From assembly GCA_035048495.1 (NCBI GenBank), contig CM068547.1:34108502-34172501 (forward strand): DNA of 64,000 bases, in the 5' to 3' direction. The position numbers and the translations under genes were made by a program. This document shows positions 10,453 through 23,200 of the stretch, piece after piece (position 1 is the stretch's first letter; each line of letters starts with the position of its first letter). The stretch is from Euptelea pleiosperma (Eukaryota; Streptophyta; Magnoliopsida; Ranunculales; Eupteleaceae). Below the pieces are notes generated by a model. It saw nothing but the letters and a program-made list of their open reading frames with translations. It did no database searches and was not told the origin of the DNA.

Positions 10453-10970
10453 AAAATCTAGAATGGTAGTATCAGGAACTGTAATTGAGGGTTGGGGTTA
10501 TGCAAAAGATGGTAGGGGCATTTTTTTAATTTTTATACTTCTTAGAGAAAATTACAGAATTTATTTCATTTATAGATAAATAAATCAAGATTTCTGGAAG
10601 ACAAGAGAAACGAAGATTGACCACTCACGATGGAAAAACATAAAAACGGAAAAACATTCACAATCACAAGAAACGTAAGATTTTACGTGGTTCACCATTA
10701 AGGGCGACAATGATCTAGAGCTTTTTCACTATATGGGATTTGAAAGGTAACAAAATAAGCTTAAAACAATGACTTGTATACGAGTCCAAAACCCTAGTCC
10801 CAAATTAACAAAGAAACTATGAAATTTTCCAAAAAGAACTTGCCAAAATTTTGAGCTGGACGCTCCGCCCTCGAGACCCGAGTAGGGGCGCACTACTGTT
10901 ATAACGTCCGATAAAACAGCATTATTTTAACGATGGCCTCGATCACCAACCCTTTCCACAATTCCATCTT
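10453..10970. other. Intergenic, transporter 3' end and a repeat-like stretch
   Basis: AATAAATAAA-like motifs near 10577 may serve transporter polyadenylation. Around 10655-10740, ACAAGAAACGTAAGATTTTACGTGGTTCACC resembles a motif common in plant dispersed repeats; a relative lies at about 7105-7145. No gene recognised. Confidence 0.35.
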
Positions 10971-10978
10971 TATATAAA
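10971..10978 (+). promoter_or_regulatory. Possible TATA box of a small open frame
   Basis: TATATAAA lies 74 bp before an ATG at 11045, in plausible promoter spacing for the small open frame that follows. No other promoter evidence. Confidence 0.3.
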
Positions 10979-11017
10979 GGGGTTGCTTAATCCCTCTAGA
11001 TCTCTCCACATACACCA

Positions 11018-11287
11018 TTGGTTCACACTAGACAACCCATTCCCATGGCTTCCCAACTTGTTAGTGTCACCAGACTCCGGCGACCAAAGGCCAGCAAACT
11101 AGCAAACACAGCCTCTTTCAACCATAGGGTGATCAACCTCTCATTATCCCATTCTCAAAACTCATATTACCATCAGATAGGGGATGACACTGGCAAAGCC
11201 CAAGTCACCGTCGCTCGTCGCAGAAATCTCTTCCGCAATTTTCCAAATGTTCGGCATCAAACACCCGATTTCAAGGTTGCGGCATAG
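11018..11287 (+). CDS. Small basic hypothetical protein, doubtful
   Basis: An open frame of 89 codons, or 80 from the internal ATG at 11045 (MASQLVSVTRLRRPK...). The product is rich in Arg, Lys, Ser and Asn, without a recognised domain or clear membrane segment. It follows a TATATAAA motif at 10971 and ends 4 bp from the stop codon of the convergent PPR gene, so it would overlap that gene's 3' UTR. I do not recognise the family. It could be a lineage-specific small protein or a chance frame. Confidence 0.25.
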   Translation: MVHTRQPIPMASQLVSVTRLRRPKASKLANTASFNHRVINLSLSHSQNSYYHQIGDDTGKAQVTVARRRNLFRNFPNVRHQTPDFKVAA

Positions 11288-11291
11288 AGAA

Positions 11292-13025
11292 CTACCTAAA
11301 TAATGAAGGAGACATAACTGTTCCATACCTTGAACTAGTCAATTCCTTATTCAGTTGTATCAACAATTTGTAGATCTCTCTTGATTGAGGATGAGACTTG
11401 TCATCAACTATAAACCTATGGACATCTCCATTGATCTCAATGAAACTCCAACCAGAAACTGTGGTTACTCCTCTCTCCCTCATCATTCTCCTTAGACTCA
11501 ACACATCCTCCCACCTACACATTGTGGCATATATGTTCGCTAGAAGCACATACCTTCCACTATGGTGAGGCTCCAATTCGATCAAATGCTTCCCCACTCT
11601 CACACCCAAGTCTAAGTTCCCATGCATCAAACACCCATTAAGCAAAGCACCCCATATGACCACATCTGGCTCCATTGGCATACTGGTAATCAATTGCTCT
11701 GCTTCCTCGATTCGTCCTGCCCGGCCCAATAGATCGACCATACACCCGTAGTGCTCAATCCTTGGCGAGATGCCATAATCCTTGCCCATACATTCGAAAA
11801 ACCTCCACCCTTCATCAACCAGACCTCCATGATTACAAGCAGTGAGAATTCCAATAAATGTTATAGCATTCGGTTTGGCTGCACTCTTTTCCATCTCCAT
11901 GAAAAGGTTGAGCGCCAAGTCGCCATACCCATTAATGGCTAAACCTAAGATCATCGCACTCCAAGCCATCACATCTTTACGAGGCATCTTGTGGAACACT
12001 TGCTGTGCAATTTCTATACACCCGCATTTCGCATAAAAGTCTAATAATGCAGTCCCCACCTCAATCCCATACCCAAACCCATTCTCATCAATGTAGGAGT
12101 GAACCCACTTCCCTTCTTCAAAAGCACCTAGACCTGCACAGGCATTAAGTACACTCACCAGAAGAGACCGATTGGGCTTCAGATTCGAACAACCTTTCAA
12201 CTCACGAAACAATGCAATTGCCTCATTAAAGCAATCATTTTGAACATACCCAGAAATCATGGCACTCCAAGAAACATCATTTCTTTCAGGCATCCGATCA
12301 AACAACTTCCGAGCTTCGTCAACGAGTCCATGGCTATAATACCCAGTAATGAGGCTAGTCCAACAAACTATATTTCTATTTGGAGTTTCCTCAAACACTT
12401 GACGAGATAGCTCCACCAGTCCATACTTCGAGTACCTCTTTATTAAAGAACTGATGACATAAACATCGAGATCCATTGCAAATTTCACGACCTGGCCATG
12501 AACTTGAGAGAGGGAAGATAAACCGTTGCACGCCTTGATCAAGATCGGGAAGGTATGCATGTTAGGGTCCACCCCTTTGCTTCGCATCTGGATGTAAGCC
12601 GAGAGACCCATTTTGGGTTCGGAGCTTTTAGAGTAGCCATTGATCATGGTGTTCCAATTGAAGATGGTGGGAAGCTTAATTCGATCGAAAACAGCCGCCG
12701 TATAATTCAAATCGCCATTTTCCAACACTGCACAGAACACCAAAAACCTACTTGTGATATAAGTGTACCGAACCAAACCAACTGTGATTAGCTGCGCGTG
12801 AATCTCTTTCAGTTCTTTGATGCTCGAACATCTCTCTAACAGTTTAAGATATGGGGGATCTGGTGGGAAATCAAGTGGGAGCTTTGGGTTTGATTTTGAA
12901 CAGAAAAGTTGCAGAGATCCGTTGGTGAAAACGCGGGTAGATTTAAAAAGGCTCCTACTCATACCGAGAGATATTTGAATCTGCTGGAAATGACCGTTGA
13001 GTGGAGCCAAAATATTGTGCTTCAC
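11292..13025 (-). CDS. Pentatricopeptide repeat protein, PLS class, E-type end, no DYW
   Basis: A single exon of 577 codons, as usual for plant PPR genes. PPR motifs start near residue 115 ([13 protein letters not shown]) and continue with [65 protein letters not shown] and [19 protein letters not shown]. The E/E+ region follows ([46 protein letters not shown]). The frame ends about 30 residues later without the DYW deaminase domain. Such proteins bind single-stranded RNA in mitochondria or plastids and, in E/E+ types, serve C-to-U editing with a DYW protein supplied in trans. The Arg/Ser/Lys-rich, acid-poor N-terminus suits an organelle leader. [11 protein letters not shown] at residue 22 is an alternative start. 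Family assignment is firm; RNA target and organelle are unknown. Confidence 0.95.
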   Translation of the reverse strand: MKHNILAPLNGHFQQIQISLGMSRSLFKSTRVFTNGSLQLFCSKSNPKLPLDFPPDPPYLKLLERCSSIKELKEIHAQLITVGLVRYTYITSRFLVFCAVLENGDLNYTAAVFDRIKLPTIFNWNTMINGYSKSSEPKMGLSAYIQMRSKGVDPNMHTFPILIKACNGLSSLSQVHGQVVKFAMDLDVYVISSLIKRYSKYGLVELSRQVFEETPNRNIVCWTSLITGYYSHGLVDEARKLFDRMPERNDVSWSAMISGYVQNDCFNEAIALFRELKGCSNLKPNRSLLVSVLNACAGLGAFEEGKWVHSYIDENGFGYGIEVGTALLDFYAKCGCIEIAQQVFHKMPRKDVMAWSAMILGLAINGYGDLALNLFMEMEKSAAKPNAITFIGILTACNHGGLVDEGWRFFECMGKDYGISPRIEHYGCMVDLLGRAGRIEEAEQLITSMPMEPDVVIWGALLNGCLMHGNLDLGVRVGKHLIELEPHHSGRYVLLANIYATMCRWEDVLSLRRMMRERGVTTVSGWSFIEINGDVHRFIVDDKSHPQSREIYKLLIQLNKELTSSRYGTVMSPSLFR

Positions 13026-13084
13026 CCGAACTAAATGTGGGAAACTACTTGATATGCCAATTACTAGATATGTTGATGTGTACC

Positions 13085-13716
13085 CCCTCTAAAAATGCCA
13101 CGTAGCACAATGTTTGGGTCCTACTAACCACATGGATATTTGTCCAATCCCGTGACGATTCTACGTGCTAAAAATCAGCTTGATTGATGATTTCTAGCTG
13201 TTTGATTTGTTACTCCACCTACACATTAATCTGGACCATATGATTATGAGGGCCACGGATTAGATGGATCAGAGCTCCAAAATCAAGCCCTCCATTGTGT
13301 GACCCTTTTGCTTGACTTTTGACCACAGTATCTTAAGCAGCCTGAGTGTTTAGTTGCGACTCTGATGTGGGTTTTGAAGTGGCTATACATTCAGGGTGGG
13401 CCCCACATTATTTGTCAAAGAAAACCATCAAATGGAGGAGACCGACCTACTAATTGCTTTTATTTGTGGGTCTGATGGTGATTCATTCCATTATTGTGGA
13501 ATGCAAGTATGCAACTATCAACTCAGACCACCTAATCAATCTCAAAGCCTAGAAATCACTAATCAGGCTGATTTTTGGTTTGTAGGTCCACCTAGGGATT
13601 GGCCCAACATCCATACGGTCAGTCCTATAAGAGTGTGCCATGTGGCTCATACTGAGCGCAGTCATCAGCTTAGATGACAGGACCCTGTCATCAAAGTTTT
13701 ACTCCCCAATCTAGAC
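13085..13716. mobile_element. Family A MITE, diverged or composite, upstream of the PPR gene
   Basis: The right arm (13555-13716) is clear: ATCACTAATCAGGCTGATTT, CCAACATCCATACGGTCAG, GTGCCATGTGGCTCATACTG, ending GTCATCAAAGTTTTACTC. A degraded left arm (ATGCCACGTAGCACAATG, AAAAATCAGCTTGATTGATG) starts about 60 bp above the PPR start codon. About 300 bp of unrelated sequence sits between, so it may be a composite. Nothing else is seen between the PPR and CCR4-like genes. Confidence 0.6.
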
Positions 13717-14203
13717 TAAGATCATCTAGATTGGCACGCTTATCCATGTCATACCCCACAAATTGCAGCTGTTGATATGGAAGTTAGAATCAAGGGTCTT
13801 CGGTGCTATAAACTATATTTCGGGGCTCCATTTGCAAATATGAAAAACTAGCAAGTTCCAATAGATGCCGGGGACTCAAAAACTCCATAAATACATTCTG
13901 TGTTGCAAACTGCAAAGCTCAGCACCAGATCTGCAAGTTTCAGAGTATCAAGACAAGAAAAAAGATAGATCCAATAGAACGCCATTCGTGTAGCTCTATG
14001 ACTGGTTTGACAATTAAACCCTCTTCAACATTTTTATTGCTCATCAGAATTAATGATAAATAATGATATAGAGCTTCAAAAATACCAAGCTAAAATCAAA
14101 TTGCTAGTGATAAACTCATCTTTCCACTTTACTTTCTGAATAACAATCAAATCGAATCGAATCAGCTTTAATACCATGTCAGCGAGAGTTACAATTGCGA
14201 GTT

Positions 14204-17200
14204 TCAAGTCCTAATAACTTCAAAATCAGCACCAATCGGCAAATGATCACTTGGGTGGTGGTAATTGGGCAATCCACCCACTACATCAGAAGATTCCGGT
14301 CCAGGAAGTTCAAGAAAACTTACTGGTTTCAGGTCCCCAGAAGGGGTAAAGAATATGTAGTCAAGAGTATTAGTGAAATCGGGGGTGCAGTTTGTAAATG
14401 GCGGTTCTCCACCAATTAATGCATAGACACTGCACAAAGGAATGGATAGCTCTTCAGTATTGTCCAGGCCTGGCATGGCAGAAGACTCCCCGGAAACAAG
14501 GTACTGGTAGACCTGAAACAGCAAGAACGTTAGAACTCCTACCTACAATAATCCAAGGATCTAGAAATTTCAGATAATATAAAAAAGGCCACACTTTGGG
14601 CGTAATTCTACCAAAATTCCTTCTGGAACTCTATTGAAGAAACTCTAACAAACCACTGAAACAACTGTCAAAACTAACTGACCAAGGACAATATGAGTGA
14701 CCAAGCTCCCAAAAATGGCCTGAAACACCCTCAACAGATCATAGTCGCTATATCTTCGGAAAAGGGAAGATTACAAAACTCAGCCATCGATAGGAAGGTT
14801 TGAGTAGATTCCATGATTGTAAAAGCTTGTACCAATTTCCAAAGAAAAACGGATCCACCTTATCTTGTCCGATTTGACATGGGCCAGAGCAAACACAGAT
14901 CCACCTTCAACATGCATGAGTGGACTCTCTTCCCAACTGTTACGCATTATCTATGCGACAAGGACACAGACAAGTATGTCGGTGTCCAACACTGATACCA
15001 GGTGTCAGATACATTGAAATCCGTAAAGTTTATTTCACATGTTGTCAATATATTCTTTAAAATACTTTAGTTCCGTGTAAGTATACAATATAGAAGGAAT
15101 GTCTTTAGATAAACTGATATACGTTAAAATCATATAAAATAGCTGAATATAAAATATTTGGATAAATTACCGTTTTTTGAAAGTGTATCAGCATGTGTCC
15201 ACGTGAGTACAACATGGTATCCGACATGGCAAATCTTTAGAACATGGAGTGTCTTTGTTACATTAGCCCCTTATTCTTTTTTTGGGGTTTCTGCACAGAT
15301 CCCCTTGGTTTTGCCATATTTGAAGATTTCTTCCTGTGTTCTGGTATTTTGCATATTTCCTCTGCACTATCTAGATTCTTTGTAAATCTGCCCCTAACGT
15401 GACAAACCGTGAATGGTGTTCTATATTATGTCATCAATATCTGCTTCTGGAGTGGAAAAAAGGGAAACTTTTTCCCCTTGGCATAGAAACAAATTTTAAT
15501 GGTATTAACTTCACTTGAATATACAGAATAATTGCAAATTACCTAGCATACCATTAGCCAAAAATACAGAATGAAGACACTTCCTAGGAAAGATTTGAAT
15601 CTATTTGAAGGGACATTAAGTAACAGACATGCAATATCGAAGACCAAATAAATACAAACACAATATGCACAAACAAACCTTATCTCCAGGAATAGAATTG
15701 AAGTCACCAGACACAATCACAGAAGGTGTGCAATCAAATCTGTTTGAAACAATTGCCCTGAACTGAGCCAAACGTGATAGAAGATATTTAGCTTGTGCAA
15801 GCTTCACATCAGCCCATTCTGGGTCCCTGCAGTAGTGAAATTCCAATATTCTTAATTCAAGAATCCAATAGGAACAAAAAAGGAAAATAAAACAATCCAT
15901 ATTGGAACTTGAAGTAGTATGAAGAAGGAGATACCAAAAGGACTATCGACGGGAGAATGAGGGAGAGAGAGAGAGAGAGAGTTCTCCTGATTTACTATTA
16001 TTAAAAATTTCATAAATGACCTAGTTTTTTTTTTAAGAAGGAAAGAGGATTCTCGAAGAGATGGGATGTACAAACAAATTCGCAATAATAAATAAAGCGA
16101 TATCATAAACCATTTACCAATAAAGGTGAGTGTTCGCCACGATAACAAGATGGTGAGAAGGATCCTTAAGCTTAAATGCTGCCATTATTCCCACACAGTC
16201 GCGTTTCAGTCTTACACGAGGGTCATTAGGATCTCCACGATCACCTGGACCATTCTTTGGAGGTGAACCTGAAACTACTGCACTGCAAAAATAAGCTACC
16301 AGTCTACCACAACACACGTTGCAAGCCAAACATATTTAATATTCATCACAAATCTTATGTAAAATTATTAACAGAAGGATCAATCGAATGTCGTAGGAAA
16401 TCAACACATATCAAATATCATGTAATGGAGTTATTGAGTCCAATGCCTAATACATCGACCACGTTTTTGTTAAGTTGGATTTCGAAATATTTAGAAATTC
16501 AGAATCTAATACCTTCTATTGGTGCAGCTTCTTTATTTCCACTGACTGATGCATGAGCATGCTTATTCGCACATAAAGCATTTTCATCTTGAACAGAGTC
16601 TACAAGATCATTGTATTCTATTTTCTCCTCAAAGACCAATTCTGCACTGAACAAGATAGCAGGAAATAAGTTAAATTGAATTACTAAAAACTACTTTAGG
16701 TTTTTTCATTTCAACAGAAGATTCAAAAACTTGTCAGCTCAATTGACAAGTTTTTATGTAAAATTGCACACACTCCTATCCAAGCTGCCCAAGTCATTGC
16801 AGAAAATTCTTCCAACTTCAAATTTTGTGATATCAAACAAAATGAAAATATTTCTCTCCCACGTGTTACGAGAGTCTCAAGTGTTCAAAATATCCTTTTG
16901 TTTTTATTGCATCTCCAAAAAGATGAATTGCAAGGGCCACCACCCTCCATTTCGAGCCAGGGATCACTAGGTCTTGGGAAAAGGTAAACATTTTCAATTC
17001 TTCTCACCTGTTCCATGTGGAGGAAAAAAATGACCATGTAAATGGACTCAATAAGTCATCCACTTGCCTTGGCTCACACCCTGGTCTAGTTGAGACCCTA
17101 GACAACTTAGTTCTTATGTTTCTATGAGACGTAGTTGTGGCAAACCCACAGTAGATGTTAAGGAGTCAAAACAAAAAAGAATTTATCCAGTTTCAAAGCA

Positions 17201-20200
17201 ATAGGCCATTAGCAACCAAAATAAAACTGGAGCTGCATGACTATAAGAACAAATTTGCTTACCTATTTTAAATTGGATTAAAGGAAAGAAAAGGTCTAAT
17301 ATACCTGGTGCGCTTGTAAAAAATCCCACACCCATCACGCTTCTGTCCACTTCTCTGAATATAGATACTTGAATAACCGTGGCTCTCCATATTTCCTTTG
17401 TAAAAGCCACCATATTCGTCTAACTCCTGAAACAGTGAGCTGTCTTCTTAATTAAGATGAGACAATCAAAATTATCTGGAGGGAATAAAATACAAAGAAA
17501 GTCAGGTTGCAAAGAGTGCAATCTCAAAAATAAAACCTTGAATAAGCAAGTGTTAGGAAAAAGTAAAGTTTCAACTAACCACTTCATGAAAAAATTAGGA
17601 AGCAGTACAGACCTGTATGCAGAGGAAGTCAGCCTCAAGGCTTTTAAGAACTGTCAGAATTGATTGGGATCGAGCTTTCCACCTATAACAAGCATAGACA
17701 TATTCTAATAGTTAACCTAATGTGGCATTTACCTGATAGATAAAATAACAGAGAATATCAACACCAAGTACTCATGACTCATGCATGTGATTTCAGCACA
17801 TTTTTACATAGGGACAATGCCCCAAGAAGCAAAAGATTGAGATCTCTTTTTTTCTTTTTTCTTTTTGATAAGTAAGATCTACTCATTTTTTTAAACATAG
17901 TAGAAAATTTTATCCAGTTTGTAAAATTGCTATTCATCCTAAATATAGTCAGAGTGTACATGTAGGCCACAATGGGCCTATATGGACTAAGGCCTGGTCA
18001 CCTCCTATTGGAACTTCAGTTGTAAGTTTTCAGGCCTTTGCACCTGAAGTCATCGATTTGTTTGAAAGGGAAATTGGAATCATGATCAAAGCTCAATATT
18101 TGGATATGAAACTCAACCCAGCAAACCTCCGTTGGTTCAACTCCTGACAAGATTAAAAAACTAAGAAACATTTCTAAGTATCCTAACATCATCATTCTTT
18201 GCTAAAACAGCCGAACCAATGACTAGGAAAAACTGAAGATGATCAAATTAGTAGTTCAATGTTACCAGTTTCTTTCTTTTTCCCGTGTTTTGTGTGTATA
18301 AGCGGGTGGGGGGCCCCAGCCCCCCCCCCCCCCCCCCCAACAACAAAACATAAGACCCTGATTCTAAAATCTCTAATTTTAATCATCTACTTATCTTCTC
18401 ATTTTCATCTCTCCCTAAAGTATCCCCTTCGCATAACTTATGTTTACATGGAAACTCCTTAAATTCCCTCATATTTTTATATTTTTCTCCTGATCATTTT
18501 AATGTTAATGATTTTTCATCATCTCGTTTGGTTTGGCCAAGATGGCTCATTCATGCCTCGAAGACAATTTCCAAGGGTATCAAGTGATAAAAAAATTACA
18601 CATTGCGATACCATAGCTTTACTAAAGAAGATTACCTGAGGCAAGGTGATGGAGAGTGTGGAAACAAAGAACTTTTTACGTATACCTGCATATAAAGATG
18701 ACTTTGAAGGTTAAAGTTGACCCTCGAAAGAAAAGTTCCATTCTATTAGCACTCTCAAGTTCTTAATTTCATCATAAAAACCAAAAAATTTAGAACTTCC
18801 CATCAAAGTAATAGCCATGCTTAAATGAGATCTAGCACCATGTTAGCACATGACAATGACAGAAGAAATTTCCATTTATTAACAGGAGATCATACTTCAG
18901 ATGCATAAAGAAAAGATGGATAAAAAAAGTAAAAAACCAAAGAAAAGTAACTTACATGCAATCATTAATTATTACATGGAACCCAACTTAGCTTTTCAAC
19001 CCATCCACCTGAATTAGGTTGTGCATTCAATCTCTTTAGGATGATTAGGGTTTTCACTTTTCCACATCCTTACTTATTGGAGTTCCATTTAACAAGGAAA
19101 CACTTGAGGCATGAGTTCATAACATTGTTTTTAAACACATAGGTGTGGGCTAGGCGCTTCATTAGATCAAATGTGAGGCATAAGCCTCAAGTCGTAGGGT
19201 GTAAGTCTCACCAGCACGTCCTTTAAAATTAATACTAAAAATAAGAGATAAATAAATGATAGGATAAATTCAATAAAAGAGAGAAATTGAAAGAACTATG
19301 AAAAAATATATTAATCTATTTCAATGAGGGGGAATAGATGACTTTGTGGATCTTTATTAATTTTGAATAGGTTACTATCATTTAACAAGGCTTAGAGGAG
19401 AAACACAAAAAGAAATTAAATAGATTAAACTTTAAGTTGCAGCAACCAAAAATTGCCACCACCAGCATGAATTCAAAAAGGTGTGAAAGGCATGAGGCAT
19501 AAGCCTTTTACACATTTTCAAGGCCACAGTGGATGAGCCTTACGCCTCACAAGCTTAGACATTTTTTTAATAAGTCTCAGGGCATTTTGGGAAAGCCTCA
19601 TCCGGAGGCGAGCCTCAAGGCATAAGCCTCAAATGCCTTTTGAACAAGGGTTCAAATCATCATATAGTGTAATCACTACATTACAAACAAATGATGAGGG
19701 AAGAACATATAAAATATCCATGACCATCAGATAATAATTAAAGAGGAAGAAATCAAAACCATTCCAACTTAATATATTAGATGAACTCTATCATACAAAT
19801 CTCTAATACTGTAAAAATCTCTCGTGATATTTCCCTTGACTAGCACGAAAAGGAATGGTAAGATAAAATGAAACTTCTATTTCTCGCAAGAATTAGATAT
19901 CATACAAGAAATTGAATTTTTATTTTCTCACAAAGATCTTCTACGAAAATATGGTGACATTTTCACAAAAAAAATGACACTTAATTCAATTTAAAGAACA
20001 TTGTTCCTTATTTTCCTGTAGAGTTTCCTTTTCTTTTTTAAGTTCTCTAGTTATCCAGTTAAGGATCTAGGAAAAAATTCTTTGATAAATAAAGCCAAAA
20101 TACCCTTTACAAAAGATTCTTAAGAATGAAATAGTGAATATGGTATTGAGTCTATGGACTAAAACAACTAAAAAGAACAATAAATTTATATCTACAAAAA

Positions 20201-23200
20201 GCAATAAAGTTTTTTTCTAATATCCCTTTGCAGTTCTTCTTTGATAGGTAAGATTATAAAAACATTTTATTAAAAAGAAAACAAAAAGCTAGGGAAAAAT
20301 CCTTATGCACGTTATATGCCGTTTACCACTTGCTTCGCCAATCATCATTGTCATCATACACCTTATCCCAGCTATTTGGGGTCGACAACATGAATCCTAT
20401 TTCACCATTTGACTCTATAAAAGAGCTAGATTGCCGGTAGGGAAAACTCCTCCTGTGTAGTGTCTTTCATTACACTACATTGCAGGTCCCAAGCCCGGAT
20501 AAAGGAGGAGGGTTACGTCAGGTCGACATCCGGTCTAAAATCATGTCAAATCACTTCACATGAATCCGATTTTGAAACTTGCTTTGTAATGAGACAACTA
20601 AATCATTGGCACAATAATGTATACCTAAATGAGACATTTAGCACATAAATAGAAACTTAGCGTAAAGTCAAGTTCGAGAAAGGAGTCAATAGGTTACTCC
20701 GATGCAAAATAAATAGCTGATTCAATATGAAATCGATTATTGACAAAGATATACAGTACACAACAACAATCAATTCAAATGATGTGATATTGACAAGATT
20801 GTCATACCTGAGCCAAAATGTTATATGAGACAACACGGAATCTGAAGTCTGCAAAATAACATTTAACAGCACTTGCTTAGACTATGCATAATCAAGCTAA
20901 ACAGTTGAGCATTTTCTACATTTAGTTCTAAATTAAATCTCAGATAGTGATATAAGTAATCTCAAGTTAATTTGAGATCTCTAATCTCTACTACTCATAA
21001 TAACAGAGAGTCGTTTGTGATCGACTGCCATTTTTTGCCACTTTTACCCAAAAGAGTTCCTATAATATTTTATGAGAGCTATAATAATTCTTTTTTTAAC
21101 AAGTAAGCTATAATATAAATCAGGGCTTTCTTTTTTATAAGCTATAATATCAATGAGGGCTTTTTAGTATTTTACAACTTCATTTAAGACATTCGATAAG
21201 CTTTATAAATGAATGCTTTTAGTCTTGAGATTTTTCAAAAGCTCATAACTTCAAATTTGTAAGTTGGTTTATGGTAAAAAAATTTGGATCAGTTAGAATG
21301 CTCTCGCTAAGATCTTTTTAAAGAATTCAATATTTGCTTTAATTTAAAATTTCTATAATACTCTTAAAAACTTGAGCTTTTATGAGTAACAATTAGGTAC
21401 AGAAGACTAATATAATTATCTTACCCACTTACCCTTTCAATAAATTCTCCATTATTTTATCCACAAGAAACTCTTGTTATTTACAAAAACAATCCAAGGT
21501 ACTCATTTGCTCCATCCTAACCTTTAGCATTTTTATACCCGGACATGTGGTAATGTGTAGAAAGAGGGGACTCGCCTAAAGTATATCTTATGTTAAGCCC
21601 AATCAAATTGAATGACTGGCCGATCCATCCATCAATTTGTTTTCATGGCTAAGACATACACTCATTAAAATGGAAGGGGATATGGTCATTTGGTTGAATT
21701 ATCGCCTTCATTACATATGACCAAGTAAATGGTAGATCCCATCCCCTACAATGCCATCGGCGCACTGCATGTACAGATAAGTGCAATGCAATTACTTGAG
21801 CATCACGTGCATTGCATGCACCCCCTCCACTAGCACGTAAAAACACCAATAAATAGGAACCAATAGCGTGAATTTATTGTAAATTGAACATAAATCATGA
21901 AGGACGAACAATTTTGGGGCCACTTATGGTTTTGAGAACTGATCTTTTAATTTTGGAATGAAAAAAACATAAACATTGGTCAAAATTTTTATTGAACATG
22001 TAAACGTAGTAGTAAGAGAAATAATGGAGTGAATGAACAACATAGATAAAATTGTGGATATTGAAATAAATATTTCTAGCAGTAGAACAGCTCAATTAGT
22101 TCTGCTAGCTGAGGCATTAAGCCTCCACTTCCACTAAAAGTCAGAGATGGAAGGAAAGAAATAGGCATACTTTTCTTTTCCTTTGGGTGGAAATGAAGAA
22201 ATAAGAAGAATCCTAGCCTACTTGCACAGCAGAAAAAACTACTCTACTTGCCCTCTATATCCGACACAAATCAATGGGTGCTTTTGCTTTCGCTTTGTTT
22301 TCTTTCCTTTTTAGCTTTAAGGAGGTCATCTCGACCACTTTGGCTCTCTTTGTAATCTTTTTGGCGGTTCTTTTTCAATAAATTCTCCAATTATCAAATA
22401 TATATATATATATATAGATGATAATTTACGTAGGTTGCACAATTACCAAAACTTCCTGGTCTGAGCCTTATTTAAATTACCACAATGCCCTCGCATTGAC
22501 ATGTGTCAAACGTGGAGGCGAGTAGAATACCTTTTGCTAACATTCCTCAATAAATAAAAAGAAGGGTCCAGAAAAATATATATTTTCATGAGACAATATT
22601 TAGTTCTCATTCTTCCTCTCACCCCCACATTTCTTAAATCCACAAGAGTTCCATAATAAGCTTTAGTTTATTCATTAAACTTTCGGATTATCGAGCCGCA
22701 GTATTTCCATCAAAGTAAGTGTTTTCAGAATTTCATTAATACAGTTTCAACAAAAAGAGCAAGAAGCGAATGTGATTCTCATTTATCCAGTACTAGAGAG
22801 TGATTTTGAGTACACATACAGATTTTTATCATAAAAAAAAAAAAAAAAAAAGATTACACGTATAGACAAATAGGAATACTAGAGGCACTCACAAGTGCAA
22901 AAAAATAAAAAAGCAAGTACTCACTCTTTGTTGGAAACATGTAAGGGTGTTTAGATAATGACATAGGAGTTATATGGCATGGATTCTTCTAAACAAGCAA
23001 TGTACCAACACGATACAGACTCTGGTGCGATACTTCCAAATTCCGTTTTGCTTTCTATTTCCTTACTTACAAGATATTAACTAACATTTTCCATAGGTAA
23101 TAAATTTCTACCTTTATAATTGAAATTTTCTATGCAACAAATATAACATTCCACATACGTACAAACCATAAGATATCCTATCACATTATCAACCATTATC

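Noticed and set aside
18259..18462. Frame with a polyproline stretch
   Set aside because: The prolines come from a 19-C homopolymer in an intron.
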